A stretch of DNA of 14,359 bases, taken from assembly GCA_964350605.1 (NCBI GenBank), contig CAYGKP010000047.1, forward strand, positions 1 to 14,359, read 5' to 3'. The position numbers were made by a program, and so were the translations under genes. Position 1 is the stretch's first letter. Every line of letters begins with the position of its first letter. A model generated the notes under the pieces. The model saw only the letters and a list, made by a program, of their open reading frames with translations. It searched no databases and was not told where the DNA came from. This DNA comes from CAYGKP01 sp964350605. Lineage in GTDB: Bacteria; Bacteroidota; Bacteroidia; Cytophagales; JAAEPT01. This document shows positions 1 through 5,723 of this stretch, in pieces.

Positions 1-1
1 A

Positions 2-334
2 TCCTACTGCATCCTGTTGACCAAAGAGAAGCTGTCGCGGGAAGCGCGCACGCGGATCGAGACGATGGTGCAAACGGGCGACGGCTTTCGGATTGCCGAG
101 GTCGACCTGCAACTGCGCGGGCCGGGGGACTTATTGGGCACGCAGCAGAGCGGGGTTCTGGACTTGAAGCTCACCGATCTGTCGGCGGACCAGTCGCTGA
201 TCGCGCGGATTCGGGAGCTGACGATCCTGATGCTGGACCAAGACCCAAAACTGGCGCTACCCGAGCACCAGGGCCTGCGCCTCGAACTCGACCGGACGCT
301 GAAAAATCGGCCAGAGTGGGCGAAGATTAGTTAA
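2..334 (+). CDS. recG: ATP-dependent DNA helicase RecG, C-terminal end (5' truncated by window)
   Basis: The reading frame is open from the first bases and gives 110 residues up to the TAA stop, so the gene begins outside the window. The segment carries the conserved C-terminal signature of RecG: a T-K-E-K-L-S stretch, then R-x-E-x-M-x-x-T-x-D-G-F-x-I-A-E-x-D-L-x-L-R-G-P-G-D-L-L-G-T-x-Q-S-G. This belongs to helicase domain 2 and the following wedge-contacting region. RecG is a superfamily 2 translocase that remodels stalled replication forks and branched recombination intermediates in the cytoplasm. The C-terminus (residues ending AKIS) is at the usual place for the family, so the gene looks intact at this end. 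A strong intrinsic terminator follows 29 bases later. Identification is firm; only the missing N-terminal part cannot be judged. Confidence 0.93.
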   Translation, partial: SYCILLTKEKLSREARTRIETMVQTGDGFRIAEVDLQLRGPGDLLGTQQSGVLDLKLTDLSADQSLIARIRELTILMLDQDPKLALPEHQGLRLELDRTLKNRPEWAKIS

Positions 335-362
335 CGAAAAAAGAAATCAGTTTTTAACAGCG

Positions 363-388
363 TTCGCATCAGTATGCGAATTTTTTTT
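363..388 (+). terminator. Intrinsic terminator of recG
   Basis: A perfect 7-bp stem (TTCGCAT 363-369 pairing with ATGCGAA 374-380, 4-nt loop) is followed by eight T residues. The T-run continues almost directly into the putative -7 box of the next gene. Confidence 0.85.
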
Positions 389-392
389 GGGC

Positions 393-399
393 TACCTTA
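393..399 (+). promoter_or_regulatory. Putative -7 box (TACCTTA) for the 75-aa lipoprotein gene
   Basis: TACCTTA lies 27 nt before the ATG at 427. It matches the TA[T/C/G]CTTA element seen at a similar distance before several other genes in this window, and it resembles the Bacteroidota -7 consensus TAnnTTTG. No clear -33 TTTG at the standard spacing; the T-run of the recG terminator lies just upstream. Confidence 0.45.
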
Positions 400-426
400 A
401 CTGAATACGCTTTTAGCCCCTCTGTT

Positions 427-654
427 ATGAAAAAATTTGTTGCACCACTCTTTCTGGCGACTTGCATTGCCTTCTCCGGCTGTGCGACGGTCTTTGGGGG
501 TTCTGTAAGCACCTGCCAGCGCACCAAACCTGCCGATGGCGAGCCCCAACGCAAGGTTCGCGCTGTGGCCTTAATTGCTGACTGTGTCTTGTTTCTGCCG
601 GGCGTGATTGTCGATTTCGCCACAGGCGCGATTTACAAGCCCTGCGACCGCTAA
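427..654 (+). CDS. Small lipoprotein, YceK-like pattern, unknown function
   Basis: A 75-aa protein with a lipoprotein signal peptide: two lysines, a hydrophobic stretch and a lipobox F-S-G-C with the predicted lipidated cysteine at residue 19. The mature part is only about 57 residues. It contains two further cysteines in the body (C30 and C52), one near the end (C73), and a hydrophobic segment with the pattern LPGVIVDFATGAIYKP. A short lipoprotein with a G-C-x-T/S start and a C-terminal 'P-x-x-x-D-x-x-T-G-A-x-Y' element recalls the YceK/YidQ group and related Bacteroidota lipoproteins of unknown role; this is resemblance by pattern only. The gene stands alone between a terminator upstream and a hairpin downstream, so it is probably monocistronic. 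Start chosen at the ATG giving the signal peptide. Confidence 0.75.
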   Translation: MKKFVAPLFLATCIAFSGCATVFGGSVSTCQRTKPADGEPQRKVRAVALIADCVLFLPGVIVDFATGAIYKPCDR

Positions 655-677
655 GCTTTTTTGGACTTGCTTGAACG

Positions 678-710
678 GCCGGGTTCTCTAGTAGAGCCCG
701 GCTGTTCTTT
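678..710 (+). terminator. Terminator hairpin of the 75-aa lipoprotein gene, overlapping the convergent gene's 3' end
   Basis: A 10-bp stem (678-687 with 693-702, one G-T wobble) with a 5-nt loop is followed by the T-rich run tgttctttt on the plus strand. The loop contains the stop codon of the convergent minus-strand gene, so the right arm is also coding sequence. There is no T-run on the minus side. Confidence 0.6.
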
Positions 711-1794
711 TACTGACCTGCTTCTCGATCTCGTTAATGCGGCGCATTGGTTTGAGCAGGGTCACCTTCATCATCACCTTGACCACCTCGCCCATGTTGC
801 GACACTTGAGAAAAGCTAGGTTGTCGAAGTGCGCGGCCAACTCCTTTTTGAGCTGGTCGGTCTTCTCGGGGGTCGAAATCGTGTCGGTAATCATGATGTC
901 CACCAAATCCTTCGCCCGGTAGCGCATCGTCTTCAGCCGCTTGGCGATCATCGTCCGCTCCTCCTTCTGATACTGGCGCGCCACCTCGACGGGCACGTGC
1001 TTGAGGCACAGCTTCACCACCTCGTTGTTCTCCTTGAAATATTGGGGCAGGTACATGGACTTGCGGCCCTCGTAGCTCTGTTGGTCAAAGTCGATGGCGC
1101 GGATGCGATACTGCGTGTCCTCAAAATCCGGGGTGATGTCGACCACGTAGTTGTAGGACCGCATGTCGCCGAGCAGCCGCACGAAACATCGCTCGTTGAA
1201 CTTGATGAACTCCTTGGCCATGCGGGTTTTGTTCATGGCGGGCGTATCCATCCAGCTTTGAATGAACACGTCGCCGGGCACCCCCGCGATGTGGTCTTCG
1301 ATCAGGGTGTTCTGATCGGTGATGAAGTTGATCTTGTCGGGCGAGAGGATGTGCTCCAGCTCCAGGCCATAGACCCTTGAGGCATCCGCCCGCTTGATGT
1401 AGTAGTAGCCGTGGTTCCCGTTCAGGGTGTTAACCAAGCGGATGCGGAAGGGCTTCGAGTTGCCGAAGGTGCAGTACTCGACGCGTTCGATGTCCAGGTG
1501 CTCGATGACCGTGATGTCCCCGTCGGTGGCGAGCATCGCGTAGATCAGCTTGAGATTGTCGTAGATCTCGCGGATCTCGGCGTGGCCGTACATGGCGGCC
1601 ATCCACAGGGTGTCGTTCCCCTCGCTGTCGAGGATCGCCATGCCGCCCGTGAAATGGGTCAGGTCATTGTAGGACAGCGGCGTGCTCATCTCGCGCCCGT
1701 ACTTGTGCAAGTAGTGGCGCAGCCGCTCGTTGATCGGGAAGTGAAGCTTCTTCTTCGAAATCGCGTTTGCGTCCTCTCGTTCGGTTACGGCCAT
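688..1794 (-). CDS. Uncharacterised 368-aa protein with possible kinase-fold (APH/HipA-like) motifs
   Basis: I do not recognise a named family. The protein is soluble: no signal peptide or membrane segment. Several features resemble the protein kinase/aminoglycoside phosphotransferase fold, in the right order: YYIK (K134) as a possible ATP-binding lysine; acidic residues at 145-147 that could be the helix-C glutamate; G-D-x-x-x-x-N (D210, N215), with the spacing of the HGDxHxxN or HRDxxxxN catalytic loop; and I-D-F-D (D235 or D237) about 20 residues later as a possible metal-binding DFG/IDW equivalent. The C-terminal 120 residues are rich in lysine and arginine and look helical. The assignment is inference only. 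It lies 40 nt downstream of the MATE gene on the same strand but has its own putative -7 box only 4 nt before the ATG. An internal ATG at codon 36 is a less likely alternative start. Confidence 0.8.
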   Translation of the reverse strand: MAVTEREDANAISKKKLHFPINERLRHYLHKYGREMSTPLSYNDLTHFTGGMAILDSEGNDTLWMAAMYGHAEIREIYDNLKLIYAMLATDGDITVIEHLDIERVEYCTFGNSKPFRIRLVNTLNGNHGYYYIKRADASRVYGLELEHILSPDKINFITDQNTLIEDHIAGVPGDVFIQSWMDTPAMNKTRMAKEFIKFNERCFVRLLGDMRSYNYVVDITPDFEDTQYRIRAIDFDQQSYEGRKSMYLPQYFKENNEVVKLCLKHVPVEVARQYQKEERTMIAKRLKTMRYRAKDLVDIMITDTISTPEKTDQLKKELAAHFDNLAFLKCRNMGEVVKVMMKVTLLKPMRRINEIEKQVSKRTAGLY

Positions 1795-1798
1795 AGCC

Positions 1799-1805
1799 TA
1801 AGATA
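1799..1805 (-). promoter_or_regulatory. Putative -7 box (TATCTTA on minus strand) very close to the 368-aa ORF start
   Basis: TATCTTA on the minus strand ends 4 nt before the ATG at 1794. It is the same heptamer that precedes array genes further on. If it is active here, the transcript would begin at or next to the start codon. Confidence 0.4.
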
Positions 1806-1834
1806 CGCAACTCAGGGCCAGAAATCGGCGGCGG

Positions 1835-3226
1835 CTACGCGGCCTCGTCGCCCGACGCGGGTGTCGCCTCAAACTCCTTGAGCTGGCTGCGCGTACGTAC
1901 CCGCACCCGCCACATCAGAAGGATCGAAGCCGCACCAAGGCCCAACACCCAGCAGGACCACATGCCCACCACACCGTAGCCCAATTGAATGGCCAGCACA
2001 TAGCCAAGTGGAAGTGTCAGCAGCCAATAACTGCCCGTGGTCATAAACGCCGGGATCACGACGTCGCTCATGCCCCGCAGGATGCCTTGGGCGTTGGCTT
2101 GGATGCCATCGAGTATCTCAAAAATGGCGACCACCACGAAGAGCTGGGCCGCCAAACCGATGATCTCGGTTTCCGAGGGGTCGACAAAGAGCATGGGCAG
2201 GTAATTGCGCGTGAGCAGAAAAACCACAGAGGCTCCCCCCATGAACAGGATGGCCAAGGTGGTCGATACGCGGCTGGTGATGCGAATGCCCACCGCATCC
2301 TTACGGCCCACCGCATTGCCCACTCGAATGGTCGCCGCCGAGCCAATGCCCATGACCAGGATGTAGGTAAAAGCCGTCAATTGGATGGCGATATTGTGCG
2401 CCGCTAAGGCCGCTTTGCCAAGCCAACCGATGATGATGACACTGCCCACGAAGGCTCCCACCTCGACGATCATCTGGATGGAGATTGGCAGGCTGATTTT
2501 CAACAACTCCTTGAGTTCTTTCGTACGGATCTTCGCCTTGAGCGCCATGCGCATGTAGGGGCTGAATTTCTGGGCCCGCATCACGTAGATCGCCATCAGC
2601 ACGGCCATCGAGCCGCGGGCGATGAGCGTGGCCCAACCCGCTCCCACCAGGCCCATTTCGGGGAAACCCCATTTTCCGTAGATCATCGGGTAGTTGAGCA
2701 CGATGTTCACCCCGTTGCCCACCAGCGAGAAGATCATCGGAATGCGTGTTTCGGATAGTCCCTCGCAGAATTGGCGAAACACCTGGAAGATCATGATCGT
2801 GACCAACGAGGGAATGAGTACGATGTAGTAGTCTCGGGCCAGGGGAATGATGTCCGGCTCCTGGCCCATGTAGGGCATGGCATAAATCAGCGGAATCGAG
2901 AAGCCCAGCATCGCCAGCATCGCGAGCGCATTGAGTGCCAATCCGTTGGTGAAGTAACGGGCAATCGCTTTGCGGTCGCCGCGGCCGTCAGCTTGTGCGA
3001 CCAGTGGGGTGATGCCCATCGAAAAGCCCATTTCCAGGACCAAGGGCAGGACAAACAGGCTGAACGCAAAGGTCGCCGCCGCCAAGTGGTCGGAGTTGTA
3101 GTGGCCCACCATCACCGAATCGGCGATGTTGGTCATAATGTGGCCCGCTTGACCCAGGCTAACCGGATAGGCCAGCAGCAGCAGGTGGCGGGCTTCGATG
3201 CGAAAGGGGGAGCGGGTCTTGGGCAT
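1835..3226 (-). CDS. MATE family multidrug/cation efflux transporter (NorM-like)
   Basis: The 463-aa product has the length, hydrophobicity and repeat pattern of a 12-helix MATE transporter, which exports cationic drugs or metabolites across the inner membrane in exchange for Na+ or H+. Helix 1 begins around residue 14. The signature D-S-V-M-V-G-H (around residues 36-42) at the end of helix 1 and the first loop, a G-L-V-G-A-G-W-A segment near residue 195 in the N-lobe, and the pattern I-R-V-G-N-A-V-G-R near residue 303 in the matching position of the second lobe are typical of the family. The two halves show the expected internal similarity. The C-terminus is a short charged tail. The gene is divergent from the lipoprotein gene at 3375 and is followed by the 368-aa ORF. 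Substrate cannot be predicted. Start chosen at the first ATG, which gives a normal family length. Confidence 0.92.
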   Translation of the reverse strand: MPKTRSPFRIEARHLLLLAYPVSLGQAGHIMTNIADSVMVGHYNSDHLAAATFAFSLFVLPLVLEMGFSMGITPLVAQADGRGDRKAIARYFTNGLALNALAMLAMLGFSIPLIYAMPYMGQEPDIIPLARDYYIVLIPSLVTIMIFQVFRQFCEGLSETRIPMIFSLVGNGVNIVLNYPMIYGKWGFPEMGLVGAGWATLIARGSMAVLMAIYVMRAQKFSPYMRMALKAKIRTKELKELLKISLPISIQMIVEVGAFVGSVIIIGWLGKAALAAHNIAIQLTAFTYILVMGIGSAATIRVGNAVGRKDAVGIRITSRVSTTLAILFMGGASVVFLLTRNYLPMLFVDPSETEIIGLAAQLFVVVAIFEILDGIQANAQGILRGMSDVVIPAFMTTGSYWLLTLPLGYVLAIQLGYGVVGMWSCWVLGLGAASILLMWRVRVRTRSQLKEFEATPASGDEAA

Positions 3227-3243
3227 CTGGGTGAGCTACGCGG

Positions 3244-3251
3244 TAAAGCTA
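3244..3251 (-). promoter_or_regulatory. Putative -7 box (TAGCTTTA on minus strand) of the MATE gene
   Basis: TAGCTTTA differs from TAnnTTTG only in the last base and lies 17 nt before the MATE start codon. No convincing -33 element was found. Confidence 0.4.
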
Positions 3252-3320
3252 GGCACCTGCCCATAGGATCGCGTTCCCTCCGACGAGTTTTTGTCCCGAT
3301 ACTTCCGATTTGTGCAAGGG

Positions 3321-3327
3321 TATCTTA
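3321..3327 (+). promoter_or_regulatory. Putative -7 box (TATCTTA) upstream of the first acidic lipoprotein gene
   Basis: TATCTTA lies 47 nt before the ATG at 3375 and is identical to the element found before other lipoprotein genes in this window. Confidence 0.4.
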
Positions 3328-3374
3328 TCATTGGTTGGCACTTTTGCCCCCTTTCACCAACCAAATCTTCTCCC

Positions 3375-3959
3375 ATGAAACACACCTACCTTTTCCTTTC
3401 GCTCGCCTTCACCGCGAGCCTTGCCTTGACTGCTTGCGGCGACGGCGAAACCACCGATGATTCGGACAGCACGGCCACTGACTCAGTTGCGACTGAAGAA
3501 CCCGAGCCCGAAGTAGTCGAGACGCCTAGCCCCTTCCCTGCTACCCTGATGGGCTACGTGATGAACCCCGTCACCGACCCCACCACACTGAGCGACATTG
3601 CCGAGAACAAAGGCTACATGTGTACCTACGTCTCGGACCTCGACAAAGAGAAACGCGGCAAGGGCTTCATCGCTGTGAAGGTGGTTCAGGCCAAGGCGAG
3701 CCAGAAGTTCCCAATGGACCTGAGCAGCTACAAGCCAGTTGATGACGAAACGCGCATTGCCGACTTCCTGACCGTTGGCGACGTGAACGGATGGATGACC
3801 TATTCGAAAGTCAACCAGACGGCGACCTTTAAAGCCTCGCTGAGCGAGAAGCTGCAACTGCGCGTCGAATTGCTCGGCGGCGAATGGAAGCCCGAAGACC
3901 TTAAGACTGTTCTGGAAGAACTGGACTTGACTGCCTTCAGCACCTTGGCGGCGCAGTAA
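3375..3959 (+). CDS. Acidic lipoprotein, tandem paralogue 1, unknown function
   Basis: A 194-aa lipoprotein. The start is set at the ATG at 3375 because it gives a compact signal peptide with lipobox L-T-A-C (C21); the same frame is open upstream to 3291, but that extension would bury the signal sequence. After the cysteine comes a low-complexity linker of about 35 residues rich in D, E, T and S, a common way of holding a lipoprotein domain away from the membrane. The globular part, roughly residues 58-190, shares the pattern L-x-G-[YF]-V-[ML]-N-P-x-T-D-P, H/N-K-G-Y, F-P-[MI]-D-x-[SY]-x-Y-K-P, G-W-M-T-Y-S-K and V-E-L-L-G-G-E-W-K-P-E-D with the next gene. I do not recognise the family. An intrinsic terminator follows, so the two paralogues are probably transcribed separately. 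Confidence 0.85.
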   Translation: MKHTYLFLSLAFTASLALTACGDGETTDDSDSTATDSVATEEPEPEVVETPSPFPATLMGYVMNPVTDPTTLSDIAENKGYMCTYVSDLDKEKRGKGFIAVKVVQAKASQKFPMDLSSYKPVDDETRIADFLTVGDVNGWMTYSKVNQTATFKASLSEKLQLRVELLGGEWKPEDLKTVLEELDLTAFSTLAAQ

Positions 3960-3978
3960 GCCTCTTTCCTTACAACAG

Positions 3979-4007
3979 AAAAGGCCCGACAGATGTCGGG
4001 CCTTTTT
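3979..4007 (+). terminator. Intrinsic terminator after acidic lipoprotein 1
   Basis: A 12-bp GC-rich stem (3979-3990 with 3995-4006, AGAT loop) runs into a T-stretch. The A-rich left flank means it could also work on the minus strand. Confidence 0.85.
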
Positions 4008-4067
4008 CATGGGTGGAATCCTAAATCTGGGGCAAACGCCTGAAACATTGATGGGATGAAAACCGTT

Positions 4068-4105
4068 TGATAGTAATACTCATTCCTCTACTACTATTAC
4101 TATCA
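4068..4105 (+). promoter_or_regulatory. 11-bp perfect inverted repeat, candidate operator/promoter of acidic lipoprotein 2
   Basis: TGATAGTAATA (4068-4078) is the exact reverse complement of TATTACTATCA (4095-4105), separated by 16 nt; the right arm ends 4 nt before the ATG at 4110. A TTTG at 4066-4069 and a TACTAC/TACTATTA stretch from 4089 lie at about the spacing of Bacteroidota -33 and -7 elements. The arms would therefore cover both promoter boxes, as a repressor operator would. In RNA the same arms could instead form a hairpin next to the start codon. Confidence 0.5.
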
Positions 4106-4109
4106 TTAT

Positions 4110-4685
4110 ATGAAACACCTCACATTTGCCGTTTCCCTTGTCTTCGTCGTAAGTATTTCCCTGAGCGCTTGCGGCGATGGTGAATCCACCGAAGAGGTCG
4201 AAAGCACTGCGACCGAAACTCAACAACCTGAAGAAACGGCTGTGGAAGTCCCCGGTGCCTTCCCCGATTCGCTCTGGGGCTTTGTTTTAAATCCGGAGAC
4301 CGACCCAATGACGCTTACCGAGTTCGCCGAACACAAAGGATATCTCGCCGCATACATCATGCGGGAAGACAACGACTTGGTCGAAGAAGGTCGCTACATC
4401 ATGGTCAAGGCAATGTTCGCGAAAGCCCAGGAGATCTTCCCAATAGACTACAGTGCCTACAAGCCAACTGAGACCGCAGAGAAAAAAGCTGAGATCATTA
4501 ACGTCGGTGGCTACACAGGTTGGATGACTTACTCAAAAATCTCTGAGACGGCCACCTACACGGTCTCGATCAACGATTCACTTCAAGTAAGCGTCGAATT
4601 GCTCGGCGGTGAGTGGAAGCCAGAGGACATGGACAAGGTCTTGAAAGAGCTAAACCTCGATGCTTTCAAAAGCCTCACCAAGTAA
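4110..4685 (+). CDS. Acidic lipoprotein, tandem paralogue 2, unknown function
   Basis: A 191-aa lipoprotein clearly related to the product of the gene just upstream. It has a signal peptide with lipobox L-S-A-C (C21), then C-G-D-G-E as in the paralogue, an acidic T/E-rich linker to about residue 48, and the same domain with W-G-F-V-L-N-P-x-T-D-P, H-K-G-Y, F-P-I-D-Y-S-x-Y-K-P, G-W-M-T-Y-S-K and V-E-L-L-G-G-E-W-K-P-E-D. Even the DNA is locally almost identical near the 3' end (around 4591-4620 against 3865-3894). The most simple origin is an old tandem duplication. Unlike the first copy, it has a long inverted repeat at its promoter, so regulation has probably diverged. Function unknown; surface or periplasmic location is inferred from the lipobox. 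Confidence 0.86.
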   Translation: MKHLTFAVSLVFVVSISLSACGDGESTEEVESTATETQQPEETAVEVPGAFPDSLWGFVLNPETDPMTLTEFAEHKGYLAAYIMREDNDLVEEGRYIMVKAMFAKAQEIFPIDYSAYKPTETAEKKAEIINVGGYTGWMTYSKISETATYTVSINDSLQVSVELLGGEWKPEDMDKVLKELNLDAFKSLTK

Positions 4686-4709
4686 CCTTCCGCGTTCCTT
4701 GCGCAAAAG

Positions 4710-4741
4710 AAAGACCCGTCCGTTGAGGGCGGGTCTTTTTT
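4710..4741. terminator. Bidirectional terminator between acidic lipoprotein 2 and the SDR gene
   Basis: A 12-bp stem (4710-4721 with 4727-4738, one wobble pair) has a T-run on the plus side and an A-rich left flank that gives TTTCTTTT on the minus side. It serves two convergent genes. Confidence 0.8.
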
Positions 4742-4760
4742 CATTCCGCAGACGAGTGGA

Positions 4761-5609
4761 TTACGCCTCGGTAGGTGCCATGCCATACATCACCAGCATT
4801 TCGTGCTGTTTGCTGTCGTGCATTTCGTTGATGGCTTCAATGAACGACTGACCCATGGGATCAACGGGCGTCTTGAAGGGACGCTTGCCTTTCGGGGCTT
4901 CCACCAGGGCGACCATCGCGTCAACAACGAGCATGGGGCTCGGCGCATCTGGACCGCCAAAGGCTTCGCCAAGGGAAGCACCCATTTTCGCTGGGGCTTC
5001 AGCCATTTCGCCGTAGGCCTCCGCGACTTCGGGCTTCGAAGCGGGCAGCAGGTTGCCGAAGAAATTGGTGCCGAAGCCGCCCGGCTGGATCATCGCCAGC
5101 TCCACGCCCGTGTAGGCGAGGTCCATTTTCAGCGACTCGGTATAGGACTCCAAAGCGTGCTTACTGGGGCAGTAATGCGCGACGAACGGCATGGTAATCT
5201 GGCCCAGCGTACTGCTGATGTTGATGATGAGCCCTTCCCCTTTCGCGCGCATAGCGGGCAGGAACGCATTGGTCATTCGGATGACCCCATAGTAGTTCAC
5301 GTCGAACACGCGATGTGCATCTTCCGCAGTGAAGGTTTCGGTCAGGCCCATTTGGCCCAAGCCCGCGTTGTTGATCAGTACGTCAACGCCACCCACTTTC
5401 GCGGCCACCGCGTCAATGGTCGCTTGGTTGGTCACGTCGAGTTCTTCGACTTGTACGCCGTCAATGGCCGAGAGCGCCGCCGCTGCTTCGGCGTTTTTTC
5501 CCTTGACACCGCGCATGGTGGCGATGACTTGGTGGCCCTTCTTGGCGAAGGTTTCGACCGCCATGCGGCCAAAGCCACTGGAGGTGCCGGTGATGAGAAT
5601 CTTACTCAT
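4761..5609 (-). CDS. Short-chain dehydrogenase/reductase (classical SDR)
   Basis: The 282-aa product is a Rossmann-fold NAD(P)-dependent oxidoreductase. Motifs in order: T-G-T-S-S-G-F-G (residues 8-14 region) for the dinucleotide; N-N-A-G at 80-83; the active-site N105 in D-V-N-Y-Y-G; the catalytic S133 in I-S-S; and Y146-x-x-x-K150. The P-G-G-F-G-T segment around residue 190 follows the usual Q-P-G pattern. The arginine in T-M-R-G after the second strand may favour NADP, an inference. The start is the ATG at 5609, where the protein begins directly with strand 1 (SKILITG); the frame is open 18 codons further upstream but that stretch covers the promoter region. The gene is divergent from an HxlR-family regulator, a common arrangement in which the regulator controls the oxidoreductase. 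Substrate unknown. Confidence 0.92.
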   Translation of the reverse strand: MSKILITGTSSGFGRMAVETFAKKGHQVIATMRGVKGKNAEAAAALSAIDGVQVEELDVTNQATIDAVAAKVGGVDVLINNAGLGQMGLTETFTAEDAHRVFDVNYYGVIRMTNAFLPAMRAKGEGLIINISSTLGQITMPFVAHYCPSKHALESYTESLKMDLAYTGVELAMIQPGGFGTNFFGNLLPASKPEVAEAYGEMAEAPAKMGASLGEAFGGPDAPSPMLVVDAMVALVEAPKGKRPFKTPVDPMGQSFIEAINEMHDSKQHEMLVMYGMAPTEA

Positions 5610-5658
5610 GGTTGAATTCGGAAAAGAGTTTCGTGAATGAATGTAGTTGCAATGACAA

Positions 5659-5677
5659 GACAAGTATTATCTTTGTC
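5659..5677. promoter_or_regulatory. Imperfect secondary dyad in the SDR/HxlR intergenic region
   Basis: GACAA (5659-5663) and TTGTC (5673-5677) form a short inverted repeat with 9-nt spacer, next to the stronger palindrome at 5681-5700. It could be a second regulator site or chance. Confidence 0.25.
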
Positions 5678-5703
5678 AACTAGTATCGAAAAGGATACTA
5701 TTG
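5672..5703 (+). promoter_or_regulatory. Putative promoter of the HxlR regulator gene
   Basis: TTTG at 5672-5675 and TACTATTG at 5696-5703 are separated by 20 nt, which fits the Bacteroidota -33/-7 arrangement (TTTG, 19-21 nt, TAnnTTTG) with one mismatch in the -7 box. The palindrome at 5681-5700 sits inside it. Confidence 0.5.
5681..5700. promoter_or_regulatory. Perfect palindrome, likely HxlR-family operator
   Basis: TAGTATC (5681-5687) and GATACTA (5694-5700) are perfect inverted repeats with a 6-nt spacer. Dyads with TACTA/TAGTA half-sites are known binding sites of HxlR-family regulators such as YodB. It lies between the divergent SDR and HxlR genes and overlaps the putative regulator promoter, so self-repression together with control of the SDR gene is the natural reading. 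Confidence 0.65.
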
Positions 5704-5723
5704 AATCTTAACATGGCGATAAC

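Noticed and set aside
829..1380. 183-aa plus-strand open frame opposite the 368-aa gene (also 1411-1881)
   Set aside because: The minus-strand frame is one uninterrupted ORF with a normal amino acid mix and kinase-like motifs. The plus frames are broken into pieces and rich in V, H and L.
3291..3374. Upstream start of acidic lipoprotein 1 at 3291
   Set aside because: It would place 28 residues ahead of a complete lipoprotein signal peptide and overlap the likely promoter box at 3321.
4803..5615. 270-aa plus-strand open frame
   Set aside because: It is antisense to the SDR gene, which has all catalytic motifs. The translation is rich in H, R and G, typical of a shadow frame.
5610..5663. Upstream start of the SDR at 5663
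   Set aside because: It would add 18 residues before a Rossmann strand that normally begins right after the first methionine, and it would cover the leader/promoter region.
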